Below, in pieces: positions 1 to 8,194 of a DNA stretch of 20,214 nucleotides. Source of the DNA: a virus; the IMG/VR virus record IMGVR_UViG_3300021964_000732, positions 1-20,214 of that record; one strand, 5' to 3'. The notes beneath the pieces are model-generated. The model was not told where the DNA came from. It searched no databases and saw only the letters and a program-made list of their open reading frames with translations. Each line of letters opens with the position of its first letter. The stretch's first letter is position 1. Made by a program: the position numbers and the translations under genes.

Positions 1-96
1 AGACATGTTGACTCCTTGAGTATTAGCATCCCAAGTGTCAACTATCAGCCATTCGCCTGCTGTCAAAAATAATGGAAAGATGCTGCCTGGAATCAT
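1..96 (-). CDS. 5' end of an unidentified gene downstream of the fibre gene (partial)
   Basis: An open frame runs from an ATG at 96-94 off the left edge of the window. It reads MIPGSIFPLFLTAGEWLIVD and then DTWDANTQGVNMS without a stop. The start has one of the clearest Shine-Dalgarno sequences in the window, TTGAGGTAAAACGATG: GAGG lies 7 nt before ATG and overlaps the TGA stop of the fibre gene upstream, so the two genes are spaced 9 nt apart. Only 32 residues are visible and I do not recognise the family. Its place directly after the fibre gene suggests a fibre-associated or other late protein, but that is inference from position only. Confidence 0.6.
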   Translation of the reverse strand, partial: MIPGSIFPLFLTAGEWLIVDTWDANTQGVNMS

Positions 97-105
97 CGTT
101 TTACC

Positions 106-2466
106 TCAAGAAAAATTGTTTGTGAGTGAGCAAATAATTGAGGGGGTTGCTCCGTCCAAGCGGACAACGTAACTCAAGACATCAACAGCACCAGGGTTGA
201 CCGACAGGGCTGGAGTGATACCTCCAGCGAAATCGTAATTGCTTCCGAATGCAAGTGTTCTGTTTCCCGTGCCATCCTGAGTAATGAAAATACAACCGGA
301 TTGCCCGGCAGTTAAGTTTGTTGGATTGTCAAGTGTTCTGTTTCCGGCGAGCGTTACGCTGTAAAAGTTGTTTTCATTCAAATTGATCGCTATGTTGGCT
401 GCATCGGTTAATGCTGTGATACTTCCACGCTGAGCTTTGGTAAATGTTTGATTTTCGTCTTCCTTAACTGTTGCAGCGTCAAACGCTTCGACAGTTACGC
501 CAATATCTGAAGCAGTCAGATACGATCCTGCGCTTCCATTGCTAGCAGCCGTAATCCTTCCTTGCTGGTCTACTGTGATTGCTGCGTTTGTATAGCTTCC
601 TGGTGTTACGGCGGTGTTGTCTAAGTTGAGCGTAATGGATCCGCTAGCGTTAACAGTTGTCAGCCCTGTTCCACCAGTAATAGTGGCTTTTGCTAATGAT
701 CCACTGCTAGTACCTACCAAGATCTCGCCATTTGCATAAGTCGTCTGTCCGGTTCCTCCATACGCAACTCCGACCGCAGTTCCTTGCCAAGCACCTGTGG
801 CAATCGTACCGACACTTGTCAGGCTTGATCCGACAATGCCTGCACCCAAGCTCGTAGCGTCTAGAACCCTTGTCCCTGCGATTCGATATTCCTTGTTAAT
901 TGCAAGGTCTAAATGTTCAGATGATTTCCAATTTTCTCCACTCTGTAACCACCTAAAGGTTTTGTCCGTGGCTCCTTTAAGTGTTATTCCTCCAAGGTCT
1001 GCGGTTGTGTTTGTTGGGCTTGCTACTACGCCAAGCTCAATGTTCTTATCTTCGACCCGAAGATTCTGAGTGTCCAGTGTTGTTGTCGTTCCATTGACAG
1101 TCAAATCCCCTGTAATCGTGACCGAACCAGCAAAGCTTCCATCTCCGCTGCTATCAAACTGAATATTGGGGCTAGCAGGTAACGAACCACCAAAAAGCAA
1201 AGATCCAGTTGAATTAATCCTAAGCTTCTCTGTTCGGCCTGCTGAAATAACTACGGTATCACTTATTGCTGTTTCGCTTGAATTACCTAGATAGGCTCCA
1301 AGAACCGTGTTATTGTTTCCGCTGAAGTAGTATGCAGCGCTCTCCCCCAAAGCGACATTAAATTCTCCTGTTGTGGAAAGCCTTAAAGCTGAAGACCCCA
1401 CTACGGTATTGTTGCTTCCTCCAATAAGATCAGCTGCTGTAAACTTGCCGACCGCTACGTTATAAGACCCTGTTGTGCAATCAATAAGAGACGAGTAGCC
1501 CACGGCAGTATTTTCATTACCAGTCAAATTGCTACTAAGAGCTGATCTTCCGACTGAAGTATTAGCATTCCCTAGCGTGTTCGCTTGCAGAGATTGATGC
1601 CCAACCGACGTGTTATCGCTTGCCTCGGTATTGCTTTGAAGAGATTGTCTTCCGAAGGAAGAGTTCGAGTTCCCAGTAGTATTGCTTTGAAGAGATTGTT
1701 TTCCGAAGGAAGAGTTCGACGCCCCAGTAGTATTGCTCTCTAAGTTTTCTGTTCCTACACTCGTATTGGTTACAACAGAATTACCGCCACGACCTACGTT
1801 AATATTGTTGTATGCTCCAGCAGTAATCTCGCCGTTTGAATGAATAGTTAGGCTAGGAGAAGAAGGCGCTCCAGGGCCTACGTAAACATCGCCTATGACA
1901 TCCAAATTTCCAGGAACGCTTAAATCGCTTGTAAATTCAACCGCATTGCCCTGCGCGTTGGTTCTAAATATTTGACCTGCCGTGCCAGGAGTAATTGAAA
2001 TGTTTGGCTGGGTTGAGGTTCCGCCAACCACCAACGGAGATGTTGCGTTAACCCCAACAAGAAAGCTGCTGATTTCAGACTGCAGCTGAGAAGCATCTAC
2101 TACACGCCCAGGCGATCCATTAGTAATGTCAGTTGCGCTAGCAAGCTGAACAGTGCCGGTTGAGCTTGGAGTTGCTGTGTTTATTGTTATTGCAGGAGTG
2201 AATTGCGTCGAAGAATCTTGATATATGAAAAGCCTTGCTGGGGTTACGCTTGTGTCAAGCCAAGGATCTCCAGGGCTTGCCCCATTTGGCGCAGTGGCGC
2301 TAACCCAAATATTGTTAATTTTTCGGACATTTCCGGCAGTGTCTTTGCATGTCAGAAATGGGCCGTCAGCGTTGTAATTGACAGCAATTTCGCCTAGTCC
2401 TAGATCGCTAGCGACCGGAAGCCTTTGAGATACACCACTCTTCTTGTGGACAATATCGAGTGCCAT
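106..2466 (-). CDS. Tail fibre protein with Mtd-like N-terminus and YadA-head-like 17-residue repeats
   Basis: A 786-residue protein, ATG start. The N-terminus (LGLGEIAVNYN near residues 22-32, then FLTCKDTAGNVRKI) is the GELAVN-type attachment segment found in many phage fibres and in Mtd-like proteins. Residues about 230-395 are a run of regular 17-residue repeats of the form SNTTGxxNxSxGxxSLx, which match YadA-head or trimeric-adhesin repeats. After these come LTVNGTTTTLDTQNLRVEDK near residue 460, a motif common in marine cyanophage fibres, and AYGGTG plus GRITAASNG segments typical of fibre shafts. The C-terminus is rich in N, T and G and lacks an obvious chaperone protease domain. The protein is probably trimeric and part of the host-recognition apparatus at the tail tip. 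No good Shine-Dalgarno precedes the start; a 9-codon mini-ORF ends 3 nt before it. Family placement is firm at the level of fibre, but the receptor is unknown. Confidence 0.88.
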   Translation of the reverse strand: MALDIVHKKSGVSQRLPVASDLGLGEIAVNYNADGPFLTCKDTAGNVRKINNIWVSATAPNGASPGDPWLDTSVTPARLFIYQDSSTQFTPAITINTATPSSTGTVQLASATDITNGSPGRVVDASQLQSEISSFLVGVNATSPLVVGGTSTQPNISITPGTAGQIFRTNAQGNAVEFTSDLSVPGNLDVIGDVYVGPGAPSSPSLTIHSNGEITAGAYNNINVGRGGNSVVTNTSVGTENLESNTTGASNSSFGKQSLQSNTTGNSNSSFGRQSLQSNTEASDNTSVGHQSLQANTLGNANTSVGRSALSSNLTGNENTAVGYSSLIDCTTGSYNVAVGKFTAADLIGGSNNTVVGSSALRLSTTGEFNVALGESAAYYFSGNNNTVLGAYLGNSSETAISDTVVISAGRTEKLRINSTGSLLFGGSLPASPNIQFDSSGDGSFAGSVTITGDLTVNGTTTTLDTQNLRVEDKNIELGVVASPTNTTADLGGITLKGATDKTFRWLQSGENWKSSEHLDLAINKEYRIAGTRVLDATSLGAGIVGSSLTSVGTIATGAWQGTAVGVAYGGTGQTTYANGEILVGTSSGSLAKATITGGTGLTTVNASGSITLNLDNTAVTPGSYTNAAITVDQQGRITAASNGSAGSYLTASDIGVTVEAFDAATVKEDENQTFTKAQRGSITALTDAANIAINLNENNFYSVTLAGNRTLDNPTNLTAGQSGCIFITQDGTGNRTLAFGSNYDFAGGITPALSVNPGAVDVLSYVVRLDGATPSIICSLTNNFS
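1285..1737 (-). repeat. About nine tandem 17-residue (51-bp) fibre repeats
   Basis: Within the fibre gene, residues 244 to about 394 split into consecutive 17-residue units. Each has G at position 5 or 12, N at 8 and a V/F-G pair near 11-12: SNTTGASNSSFGKQSLQ, SNTTGNSNSSFGRQSLQ, SNTEASDNTSVGHQSLQ, ANTLGNANTSVGRSALS, SNLTGNENTAVGYSSLI and further, more diverged units ending near FSGNNNTVLGAYLG. Units nearer the N-terminus are most alike and later ones drift. Such repeats form left-handed beta-roll heads in trimeric adhesins, so a rigid shaft or head is expected. Confidence 0.85.
1630..1731 (-). repeat. Near-identical 51-bp tandem duplication inside the fibre repeats
   Basis: The plus-strand copies 1630-1680 and 1681-1731 differ at only 4 of 51 positions (47 identical, counted by eye). 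They encode two adjacent 17-residue units that differ in two residues (K/R and A/N). The other units of the array are far more diverged, so this is a recent duplication or conversion event. Confidence 0.85.
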
Positions 2467-2469
2467 TTG

Positions 2470-2499
2470 CTATAGAGCGAAGATTCTGGTATTGACCAT
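2470..2499 (-). other. 9-codon mini-ORF just upstream of the fibre start
   Basis: In the 50-nt gap before the fibre gene an ATG opens a short frame, MVNTRIFAL, which ends with TAG 3 nt before the fibre ATG. The fibre has no visible Shine-Dalgarno, so ribosomes ending here could help start it. The mini-ORF has no clear binding site of its own, and a frame this short can arise by chance. Listed only because a similar arrangement precedes the 1206-residue gene. Confidence 0.2.
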
Positions 2500-2516
2500 T
2501 ATGCTGATTCTAGCTG

Positions 2517-3452
2517 TTACAACGACTGATCAAACAACAGCTCTCCAAGTATTTTCCCGAGCACTTCAAAGGCCAGTGGAAAGTTTGGCGTGCAAGCCGA
2601 TAATGCCAGCACTGCTCCACCAGTAAGATTTGCGTAATGCCCAACATTCGTTGTTTCATCTCTGGTTTGATTAGGGCCAAGGCTTCTGCCTGCAACAAAT
2701 CCTTCGCATGAAAGAGTTGTCTTGCTAATATTTTTTACGATGGTCAAGTCACTTAACTGCGTTCCGGTTGTTACTCCGCTAGGTGAAAAAATAACCGTTG
2801 CTTCAGTTTCTCCTGTAAAAACAAACCCGTAAACCCTAGACCCGCTAGGAACAGTGCCTATAGTAATTAATCGTTGCAAATCACTGCATTGCGGCTCTTG
2901 ATCGCGACCCCCGTCAATAAAAACTAATCTTTGTTTTTCATTGGTCCTCATAAGTGCATCTAAACCTGAACCGTTGTAGACGCCAGCACTCTCTTCTGTT
3001 GATTGTGAAATCGTAATTCGACCAATATTGTTACCTACAGGTCTAAGGTTGTCCTGCGGTGCATTTAAACCGAAAATTGGTTGCGAAGCAGCGAAAATGG
3101 CTCCTGTTTCGTCTTCTTGGTTTTCCCCGTATTCAAAACCAGCGTCGTTTTGGCCCCAGGCTGCGTTTTGAATTTCGCCGCTATTGATAAAAGTTTTCTG
3201 AGAAGACGCATTAAAGTCCGCATAAAAAGCACGCAGAAAGCCGCCAATCCTATATCTATTTAAATCAGTTCCAACACCAACACCCTCTGCTACTAAAGAG
3301 TTTTCAATTGCAGTAATGTTTGCTTTATTTTTGAAAGCAGCTATAAAGTTAAAATTAGAACCTGATTCGTCAAAAAGAATAGTCAAATCTACAGCAGAAG
3401 GCTTGCGGGTTTGAGCCTTGCTACCAAAAAAAGCGGGTACTGCAGTGACCAT
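2517..3452 (-). CDS. Von Willebrand factor A-like virion protein in the receptor-binding cassette
   Basis: The chosen ATG at 3452 gives 311 residues; a TTG two codons upstream (3458) is the alternative, and it overlaps the TGA stop of the gene before. Residues 22-32 read DLTILFDESGS, a hydrophobic strand followed by the DxSxS metal-binding motif (MIDAS) of vWA domains (D28, S30, S32). Later LVFIDGGRDQEP (residues 176-187) fits the central strand and D-G loop, SRVYGFVFTG (205-214) the next strand, and HYANLTGGA (272-280) the terminal vWA motif. There is no signal peptide or membrane segment. Known vWA domains bind protein ligands through the metal ion; in a phage tail this suggests adhesion to a host surface or metal-dependent assembly of neighbouring fibres. 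The gene starts 2 nt after the stop of the beta-helix fibre and lacks a Shine-Dalgarno, so coupled translation is likely. The function in the virion is inferred. Confidence 0.75.
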   Translation of the reverse strand: MVTAVPAFFGSKAQTRKPSAVDLTILFDESGSNFNFIAAFKNKANITAIENSLVAEGVGVGTDLNRYRIGGFLRAFYADFNASSQKTFINSGEIQNAAWGQNDAGFEYGENQEDETGAIFAASQPIFGLNAPQDNLRPVGNNIGRITISQSTEESAGVYNGSGLDALMRTNEKQRLVFIDGGRDQEPQCSDLQRLITIGTVPSGSRVYGFVFTGETEATVIFSPSGVTTGTQLSDLTIVKNISKTTLSCEGFVAGRSLGPNQTRDETTNVGHYANLTGGAVLALSACTPNFPLAFEVLGKILGELLFDQSL

Positions 3453-3454
3453 AA

Positions 3455-6400
3455 TCAAGCAACCATAGAGGCGGTGAAAACTATGTTGGTTGAAGTTGCA
3501 ACATAGTATCCGATCAACACGGTTCCTGATAGTCCTTCTGAATTGGTTATTGGGCTCACAAATGTATTAACCACTCCAGACCAGTTGCTTCCATTGATTG
3601 AGGTAAATGGCGTAGTAGCTGAGACTCCTCTGGTGACCAAAATAAATCCAGAAGTCCCAGGTACAGCATTCAGCGGTGTTCCTAAATCAATCGCAGCCGT
3701 GTTTGCGTTTTGCACAAAAGTAAAGTTCGTTGAATTGTCAAAATTAGTCGCTGAACCGTTTACCCACAGTGCAGGCGTTAGCTTGATAACATCGCTTGGA
3801 TTTACTGGAGGAATCTGCGCTACTGGAACAAGACCTGTTGCATCCAGGCTTGCAAAACCGTTCGCAACACCTCTTGCACTGCTTAGTGACGATGGAGTTA
3901 CAGTTCTGGTTGCATCACTTAGCGCAAGCGTTTCGGCACCAGTAGCAAGCTCAACAATACCTTTGACCGTAGTAGAAGCGTTTTGAACCAGACCAGAACC
4001 ATCTAGGTCGGGTATCCTCGCCACTGGGATTTTGGCGGTCGAATCCAGATCGCAAAGACCATCTGCCACCCCACGCACAGAGCCGAGATTTTTTGCTGTT
4101 AAAGCGTCAACATCGTTTGCAGTTGATGGGCTGCTAATTCCTGCAGCATCTGAGTCAGTTGCAAGCTTAACAACACCTCTTTGCGTTTCTGTCGCTTCAG
4201 GTAATACGCCATCTGCAAATGTGACGGAACCTTCAACCGTTCCATTAATTAGCACCTCGTTAGTTAACTCTGTACGCTGAGAAGACTGTAAAAGCTGCGT
4301 AACGTTTAAAGTTTCAAAATCAGTAGGAGTTGCCGGGAAATCAGGGTCTCCGGCTAAAGCGCCCAAACCAGCAATTTCACTATTTACAGTTTGGTTGGTG
4401 CCAAGGTCCGTAATTACGTTGCCTTGGACTAAAAGGCCATCTTCGTTGAATCCAGTGTTATAGCAGCGACCGCCTAATAAATTCACCGCAAAATAATCAA
4501 TTTTATTTTGCTGAGACAATGGTGTTGCTTGATATTTTGGCAACGCTTTTGTGTAGTTTCCATATCCAACAAATTCATAGGCGTGCGCAAAAGCTCTAAT
4601 AAGGCTTGGTCGGTTAAACTCTAGTGGCCAGTTTGTCCTAGAGTCGATTTTCCCAGAAGGGACAGGGCTGAGGGGATCAGCAGGGTTCCAATCTCTCGAT
4701 GCTTCTGTATCTTGTTGTTCAAGAATAGTCCCGGAAAGTGTTCCGTTTTCTTGTATTCCAACATTTTGAGCTGTGTACCCAATGGCTCTCATAAAAGAAC
4801 TTACGCCTTGGAAATCAGTGCTGCTCCTTACTTGATCAAGAATCAAGGTGTTTGTTGATTGATTTATTCCAAGGTCAGTGCTTGTAGGACTGTTTGACAA
4901 GTCGCTATCTAAAACTAACAACGGTCCCGAGGATGTTCTTAAAAGTTCAACACCTCTTTCATCAGGAAGCATTGGTAAGCTTGCCTCAAAGTTTTCAGTG
5001 GAAAACGTGCTAAATCTTTTGTTTCTTTTGCTTCGGAACACTCTATTATTTCTTGAAACAGGAGTTCCTACTCTGTAAAAAGTAGAAGAATTGAAAGAAG
5101 ATGCGCTATCTCCAGGGCGGATAACAATTTTATAAACATCGCTGCCAAAAGAGGCGTGTGAGTCTTTTGAAGTCGAAACAATAAAGACCTCGTTTGAATT
5201 GTTTGCAGGGTCTAGTTGTTGGTTGAGGGTACTACGGTTTCCTAAGCGTAAAATGTAATTTCCTACAGGTCTGCGAGTTGTTGAGCTACCAGAAACAATC
5301 AACGAATATTCACGTTCTTCGGGCTTCCTAGTGTCAGAAAGCCTTCTGATGTAAACACGGTTACCTTCTAAAGTTTGGTTTGAAATGGTTGAGATATTGT
5401 TTACGCTAGGGTCGTCAATACCTCCATCAACAACGATTATCTGAGTAGGGGTTGCCGAATTAAAAGGCACAGAGGCCAGCTTTGCACGTACATCAATTGC
5501 TTGGTTTAATGAAGCCCCTGGCCCCTCAGTGCGGCTATTATTTTCAATCCAAATATAGTCTCCTTCTTTTAAGCTATACCCGTTGTTAGCGAAAGTTGTC
5601 TCTGGGTCAAAAGCAACTTGTAGATTGATAGTTCCTGTTGCACTGTCGTATCCCAAGCTGGATACGTTACCAATTCCGATTCTGCGAATGTTGCTTCCAT
5701 CTGTTTTTACTTTTAGAGGTCTACGGACACGAAGTGCTTGGAATCCTTTGTCTTGAGCGAACGCACCACCTGTTGTTCCAATACCTCTAAAACCACTGCT
5801 AAGTAAAGCTGTGTTGCCAAAATTGCTATTACTATTGGTAATAGTGCATTCTCCGCCTGAAGAAGTCCAGTGATGCACGCTTGAGCCGATAACAAAACAG
5901 CTGACCTCTTGCGTTAAAGCGTTATTTGTGACCTTGAAGCCAAAACTTCTATAATCAGTTTCATAGTTTCCAGTAGAAGCAGAAAAGCTTCCAGAGATTC
6001 GCGATCTTACATCATTACTATCTGCGTTTATGTACTCACTGTATCCACTACAAGTCTGCCAAGACCCTCCTGTATAAATCTGCCAAGCGTTCATGTCACG
6101 CTGAAGCGAAACAATTGTGAACTGGGCTACGACCATTGAGCGCAGTCCTGAGACACCATCGCTTCCGTCGAGATACATGCCGCACATGCCGTAATTGGAG
6201 CGCAAGCTGCAATTAAAGACGTACCCAGAACTGCCATTGACAGAATCTGTCGCAGCTGAAACCTGATTGTCAGGGTACTGGGTGGTAATTTGTGTTTCGC
6301 CTGGATTTATAACTTCAACGTCAGAAGAAGGAATTCCAAATACTGTTGCAACTTTTTGATAATATGCGACTAAATCTGACTGAGAGCAAAAAGAAAACGC

Positions 6401-7075
6401 TTGAAGTAAGTGATGAGACGAAGTATAATTGAGAGAATCTTTAAATGTAAAATTAAAAAAGAACGAACCTCCAGTGGTCTTGAATAAACTGCCTCTGTCG
6501 GTTACTGGATTGCCGCCTGCACTTGGCACAGACCTGGGACGTATAACGCTTTTGCGAAGGTCAGCACCAATAATTGAAACTCCTCTTGGGAGAATAATCC
6601 CCATGTCGTCAGAGTTAAAAGCTCTTAGGTCTTCTTCAGTAGGCTCATAAGTATTAGGCCACTGGCTCACAGCTAGACCTGTGCTCGGAGTGTTATCAAT
6701 AACGTATTCGCTGGCCGCGACTCTGATTACAACACGGTCATACAAATCATTTCCAACTCCGCTTTGAACAGACAGGCGAGCTGCTTCAATTAGCGCCCTA
6801 TTGAGGGTCTTGAAGGGCGCTGACTCCGAGTAGCCGCAAGTAAGCTGTTGATTGCTTAGAGGAGGAGTTACCGTATTGTCTGCGATACCCGCAACAAATT
6901 TGTCAGAACCAATTTCTTGGTTAACGTAAAGCGTTGTCGTAGACGTTGAGTCCACTTCTCCGCCAGCAAGACGCAACACCGCGCTGGTGACCTCACCGAC
7001 CTGAGTACGGAACGTGTTTTGACTAATGTCAATATTGTCAATAGCTCCAGGCTGACCCGGTGTAACGATTGCCAT
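3455..7075 (-). CDS. Large tail fibre/spike-like structural protein: pectate-lyase-type beta-helix with C-terminal fibre repeats
   Basis: A 1206-residue protein, ATG start immediately after a TAA. Residues about 46-135 contain TTLYVNQEIGSDKF, ESAPFKTLNRALIEAARL and ASEYVIDNTPSTG, and residues about 164-182 contain LPRGVSIIGADLRKSVIRP. This is the entry of a right-handed parallel beta-helix as in pectate-lyase-like proteins; very similar openings occur in large virion proteins of marine cyanophages. The middle is beta-rich without an evident catalytic signature. Near the C-terminus (about 955-1090) are two copies of a fibre motif: TQRGVVKLATDSDAAG with SVRGVADGLCDLDSTAKIPV, and TTVKGIVELATGAETLALSD with SARGVANGFASLDATGLVPV. 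These match short phage tail-fibre repeats. The likely role is host recognition or a baseplate-linked spike. Whether it cuts polysaccharide cannot be judged. Confidence 0.82.
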   Translation of the reverse strand: MAIVTPGQPGAIDNIDISQNTFRTQVGEVTSAVLRLAGGEVDSTSTTTLYVNQEIGSDKFVAGIADNTVTPPLSNQQLTCGYSESAPFKTLNRALIEAARLSVQSGVGNDLYDRVVIRVAASEYVIDNTPSTGLAVSQWPNTYEPTEEDLRAFNSDDMGIILPRGVSIIGADLRKSVIRPRSVPSAGGNPVTDRGSLFKTTGGSFFFNFTFKDSLNYTSSHHLLQAFSFCSQSDLVAYYQKVATVFGIPSSDVEVINPGETQITTQYPDNQVSAATDSVNGSSGYVFNCSLRSNYGMCGMYLDGSDGVSGLRSMVVAQFTIVSLQRDMNAWQIYTGGSWQTCSGYSEYINADSNDVRSRISGSFSASTGNYETDYRSFGFKVTNNALTQEVSCFVIGSSVHHWTSSGGECTITNSNSNFGNTALLSSGFRGIGTTGGAFAQDKGFQALRVRRPLKVKTDGSNIRRIGIGNVSSLGYDSATGTINLQVAFDPETTFANNGYSLKEGDYIWIENNSRTEGPGASLNQAIDVRAKLASVPFNSATPTQIIVVDGGIDDPSVNNISTISNQTLEGNRVYIRRLSDTRKPEEREYSLIVSGSSTTRRPVGNYILRLGNRSTLNQQLDPANNSNEVFIVSTSKDSHASFGSDVYKIVIRPGDSASSFNSSTFYRVGTPVSRNNRVFRSKRNKRFSTFSTENFEASLPMLPDERGVELLRTSSGPLLVLDSDLSNSPTSTDLGINQSTNTLILDQVRSSTDFQGVSSFMRAIGYTAQNVGIQENGTLSGTILEQQDTEASRDWNPADPLSPVPSGKIDSRTNWPLEFNRPSLIRAFAHAYEFVGYGNYTKALPKYQATPLSQQNKIDYFAVNLLGGRCYNTGFNEDGLLVQGNVITDLGTNQTVNSEIAGLGALAGDPDFPATPTDFETLNVTQLLQSSQRTELTNEVLINGTVEGSVTFADGVLPEATETQRGVVKLATDSDAAGISSPSTANDVDALTAKNLGSVRGVADGLCDLDSTAKIPVARIPDLDGSGLVQNASTTVKGIVELATGAETLALSDATRTVTPSSLSSARGVANGFASLDATGLVPVAQIPPVNPSDVIKLTPALWVNGSATNFDNSTNFTFVQNANTAAIDLGTPLNAVPGTSGFILVTRGVSATTPFTSINGSNWSGVVNTFVSPITNSEGLSGTVLIGYYVATSTNIVFTASMVA
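3800..4200 (-). repeat. Two diverged fibre-type repeats in the C-terminal part of the beta-helix protein
   Basis: The coding segments give RGVVKLAT...LGSVRGVADGLCDLDSTAKIPVARIP and KGIVELAT...LSSARGVANGFASLDATGLVPVAQIP. Both halves share the order (R/K)G(V/I)V(K/E)LAT, then S(V/A)RGVA(D/N)G, then LD(S/A)T, then PVA(R/Q)IP, about 66 residues apart. This is an internal duplication of a tail-fibre repeat unit, much older than the one in the 786-residue fibre. Confidence 0.7.
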
Positions 7076-7108
7076 TTAACCGAATGCTCTTTGTCCCACT
7101 TTAGTCAT
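7076..7108 (-). other. 10-codon mini-ORF linking two structural genes
   Basis: ATG at 7108-7106 overlaps the stop of the 360-residue gene (TAATG) and is preceded by GGAGTAT, a plausible Shine-Dalgarno at 4 nt. The frame reads MTKVGQRAFG and its TAA abuts the ATG of the 1206-residue gene (TAAATG). That big gene has no Shine-Dalgarno of its own. The mini-ORF could be a coupling leader that hands ribosomes on. It is short, and chance cannot be excluded. Confidence 0.35.
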
Positions 7109-8190
7109 TATACTCCTACTTTTAATGCAATCTCGCCAGATGTCGCGAAGTTAGCAGAACCGACGATGACATCCGTAGCCCTGACGTTCACCGCAATGTT
7201 CGTTATCAAAATATTTGTAGCGTAATAAAGCCCACCTCTAGCCAAAACACTGCACGCATCGCTAACTTTTCGCTGCATTAACCAAAATTCCGCTTCAGCC
7301 TTCGCGCCACGCTCCGTTAACTGCAGAAGCTGAAGCAAGTAGCTTGCGTCAACAGCCCTGTCGCCGCTAGCGGGCGAATGCCCTACCTCTCCAACTTGGA
7401 AATCAAACTTTCCACCACCTGTAATAATACTTTTTACATTTTCGCCAAATTTCTCGCCAACCTGAGTAGTATCAACAGCTGCCCCGTCTAATTCAAGAGA
7501 CCATTCAGCTAACTCACATTGCAACACCCAAGGAAAACCGTTTACCGCACTCCTTGGAGTAAGGTCCGCGTCATCATACTCAGCAGTGCCTGCAGCAGGG
7601 CTTTGATATAAAGGGGCAAAGTCGCAAATACTTTCAAGCGTTACTTCATCTCTAACGTCGCTGAATCTGTAATCTCCGACGCCTGAGACGCATTCGGTTA
7701 GAGCATTGTTGTATTCCTCAGTACCTGCCGCAGCAATTAACAAAAAGTTGAAATCGTACTGAGCCAAGTCCACTTTATTGATAGACCCACCGTTAACAGC
7801 AGAGCAATAATCTGTATAGAAGCTAAGCCTGTTCAGGGAATCCCTATAAATAAAATATTCCGCACTTTTGACTCCAATTCCACAGTAAAAATTACTCGAA
7901 TCTTCTCCTACGCCTCTTTTGTAGAAGAAATCATCATTGCCTGATATGTGAGAACGATTAGGGCCTGTTTCAAGAAATCCTCCTGCATACATTGCAGAGC
8001 CGTTTGAGCACTGGCCTGACAAAGGAAGCCCTTCTTGCGAAAAAAGATAGACCTCATCCCCTGACCAGAAATCTTGATTATTTAAAACAAGAGCGTTAAT
8101 ATCGGCCCTGAGGACTGAAGAGCTTACAACAATAGGCAGCGGCGCTTCTCTTCTCAGTCGAACAATTCCATCAATTCCAAGTACCGCCAT
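7108..8190 (-). CDS. Structural protein with a C-terminal tail-tube-like domain
   Basis: A 360-residue protein, ATG start, 4 nt after the gene before, with GGAGG 11 nt upstream. The N-terminal two thirds (1-220) match no family I know. Residues 221-360 follow the pattern of the neighbouring 132-residue tube-fold protein: W230-S, then D..TTxxGxxF at 240-248, a GGG turn, LLQLL near 285-289, a strand ending FWLM, and ITNIAVNVRATDVIVGSANF near 329-348, followed by SG. The order and spacing of these features suggest the same fold with a long N-terminal insertion or extra domain. The gene lies after the hub gene and just before the big fibre, so a role as a collar or adaptor at the tail tip that carries fibres is a reasonable guess. 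Not proven. Confidence 0.7.
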   Translation of the reverse strand: MAVLGIDGIVRLRREAPLPIVVSSSVLRADINALVLNNQDFWSGDEVYLFSQEGLPLSGQCSNGSAMYAGGFLETGPNRSHISGNDDFFYKRGVGEDSSNFYCGIGVKSAEYFIYRDSLNRLSFYTDYCSAVNGGSINKVDLAQYDFNFLLIAAAGTEEYNNALTECVSGVGDYRFSDVRDEVTLESICDFAPLYQSPAAGTAEYDDADLTPRSAVNGFPWVLQCELAEWSLELDGAAVDTTQVGEKFGENVKSIITGGGKFDFQVGEVGHSPASGDRAVDASYLLQLLQLTERGAKAEAEFWLMQRKVSDACSVLARGGLYYATNILITNIAVNVRATDVIVGSANFATSGEIALKVGV

Positions 8191-8194
8191 AGCA

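Noticed and set aside
797-1069. Plus-strand open frames (for example 797-1069, 3543-3986, 9356-9685, 17495-17797)
   Set aside because: All lie antisense to long, clearly recognisable minus-strand genes, have no binding sites or family features, and often show skewed composition such as His/Gln-rich runs opposite Gly-rich coding sequence.
106-2466. Diversity-generating retroelement target, because the fibre N-terminus is Mtd-like
   Set aside because: No reverse transcriptase, template repeat or adenine-biased variable repeat is present in this window. The similarity concerns only the common fibre attachment segment.
7105-7115. TATAAT as a promoter -10 box before the 1206-residue gene
   Set aside because: The hexamer is made of the overlapping stop and start codons (GTATAATG). 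No TTGACA-like element is found 16-18 nt upstream and the genes form one continuous operon.
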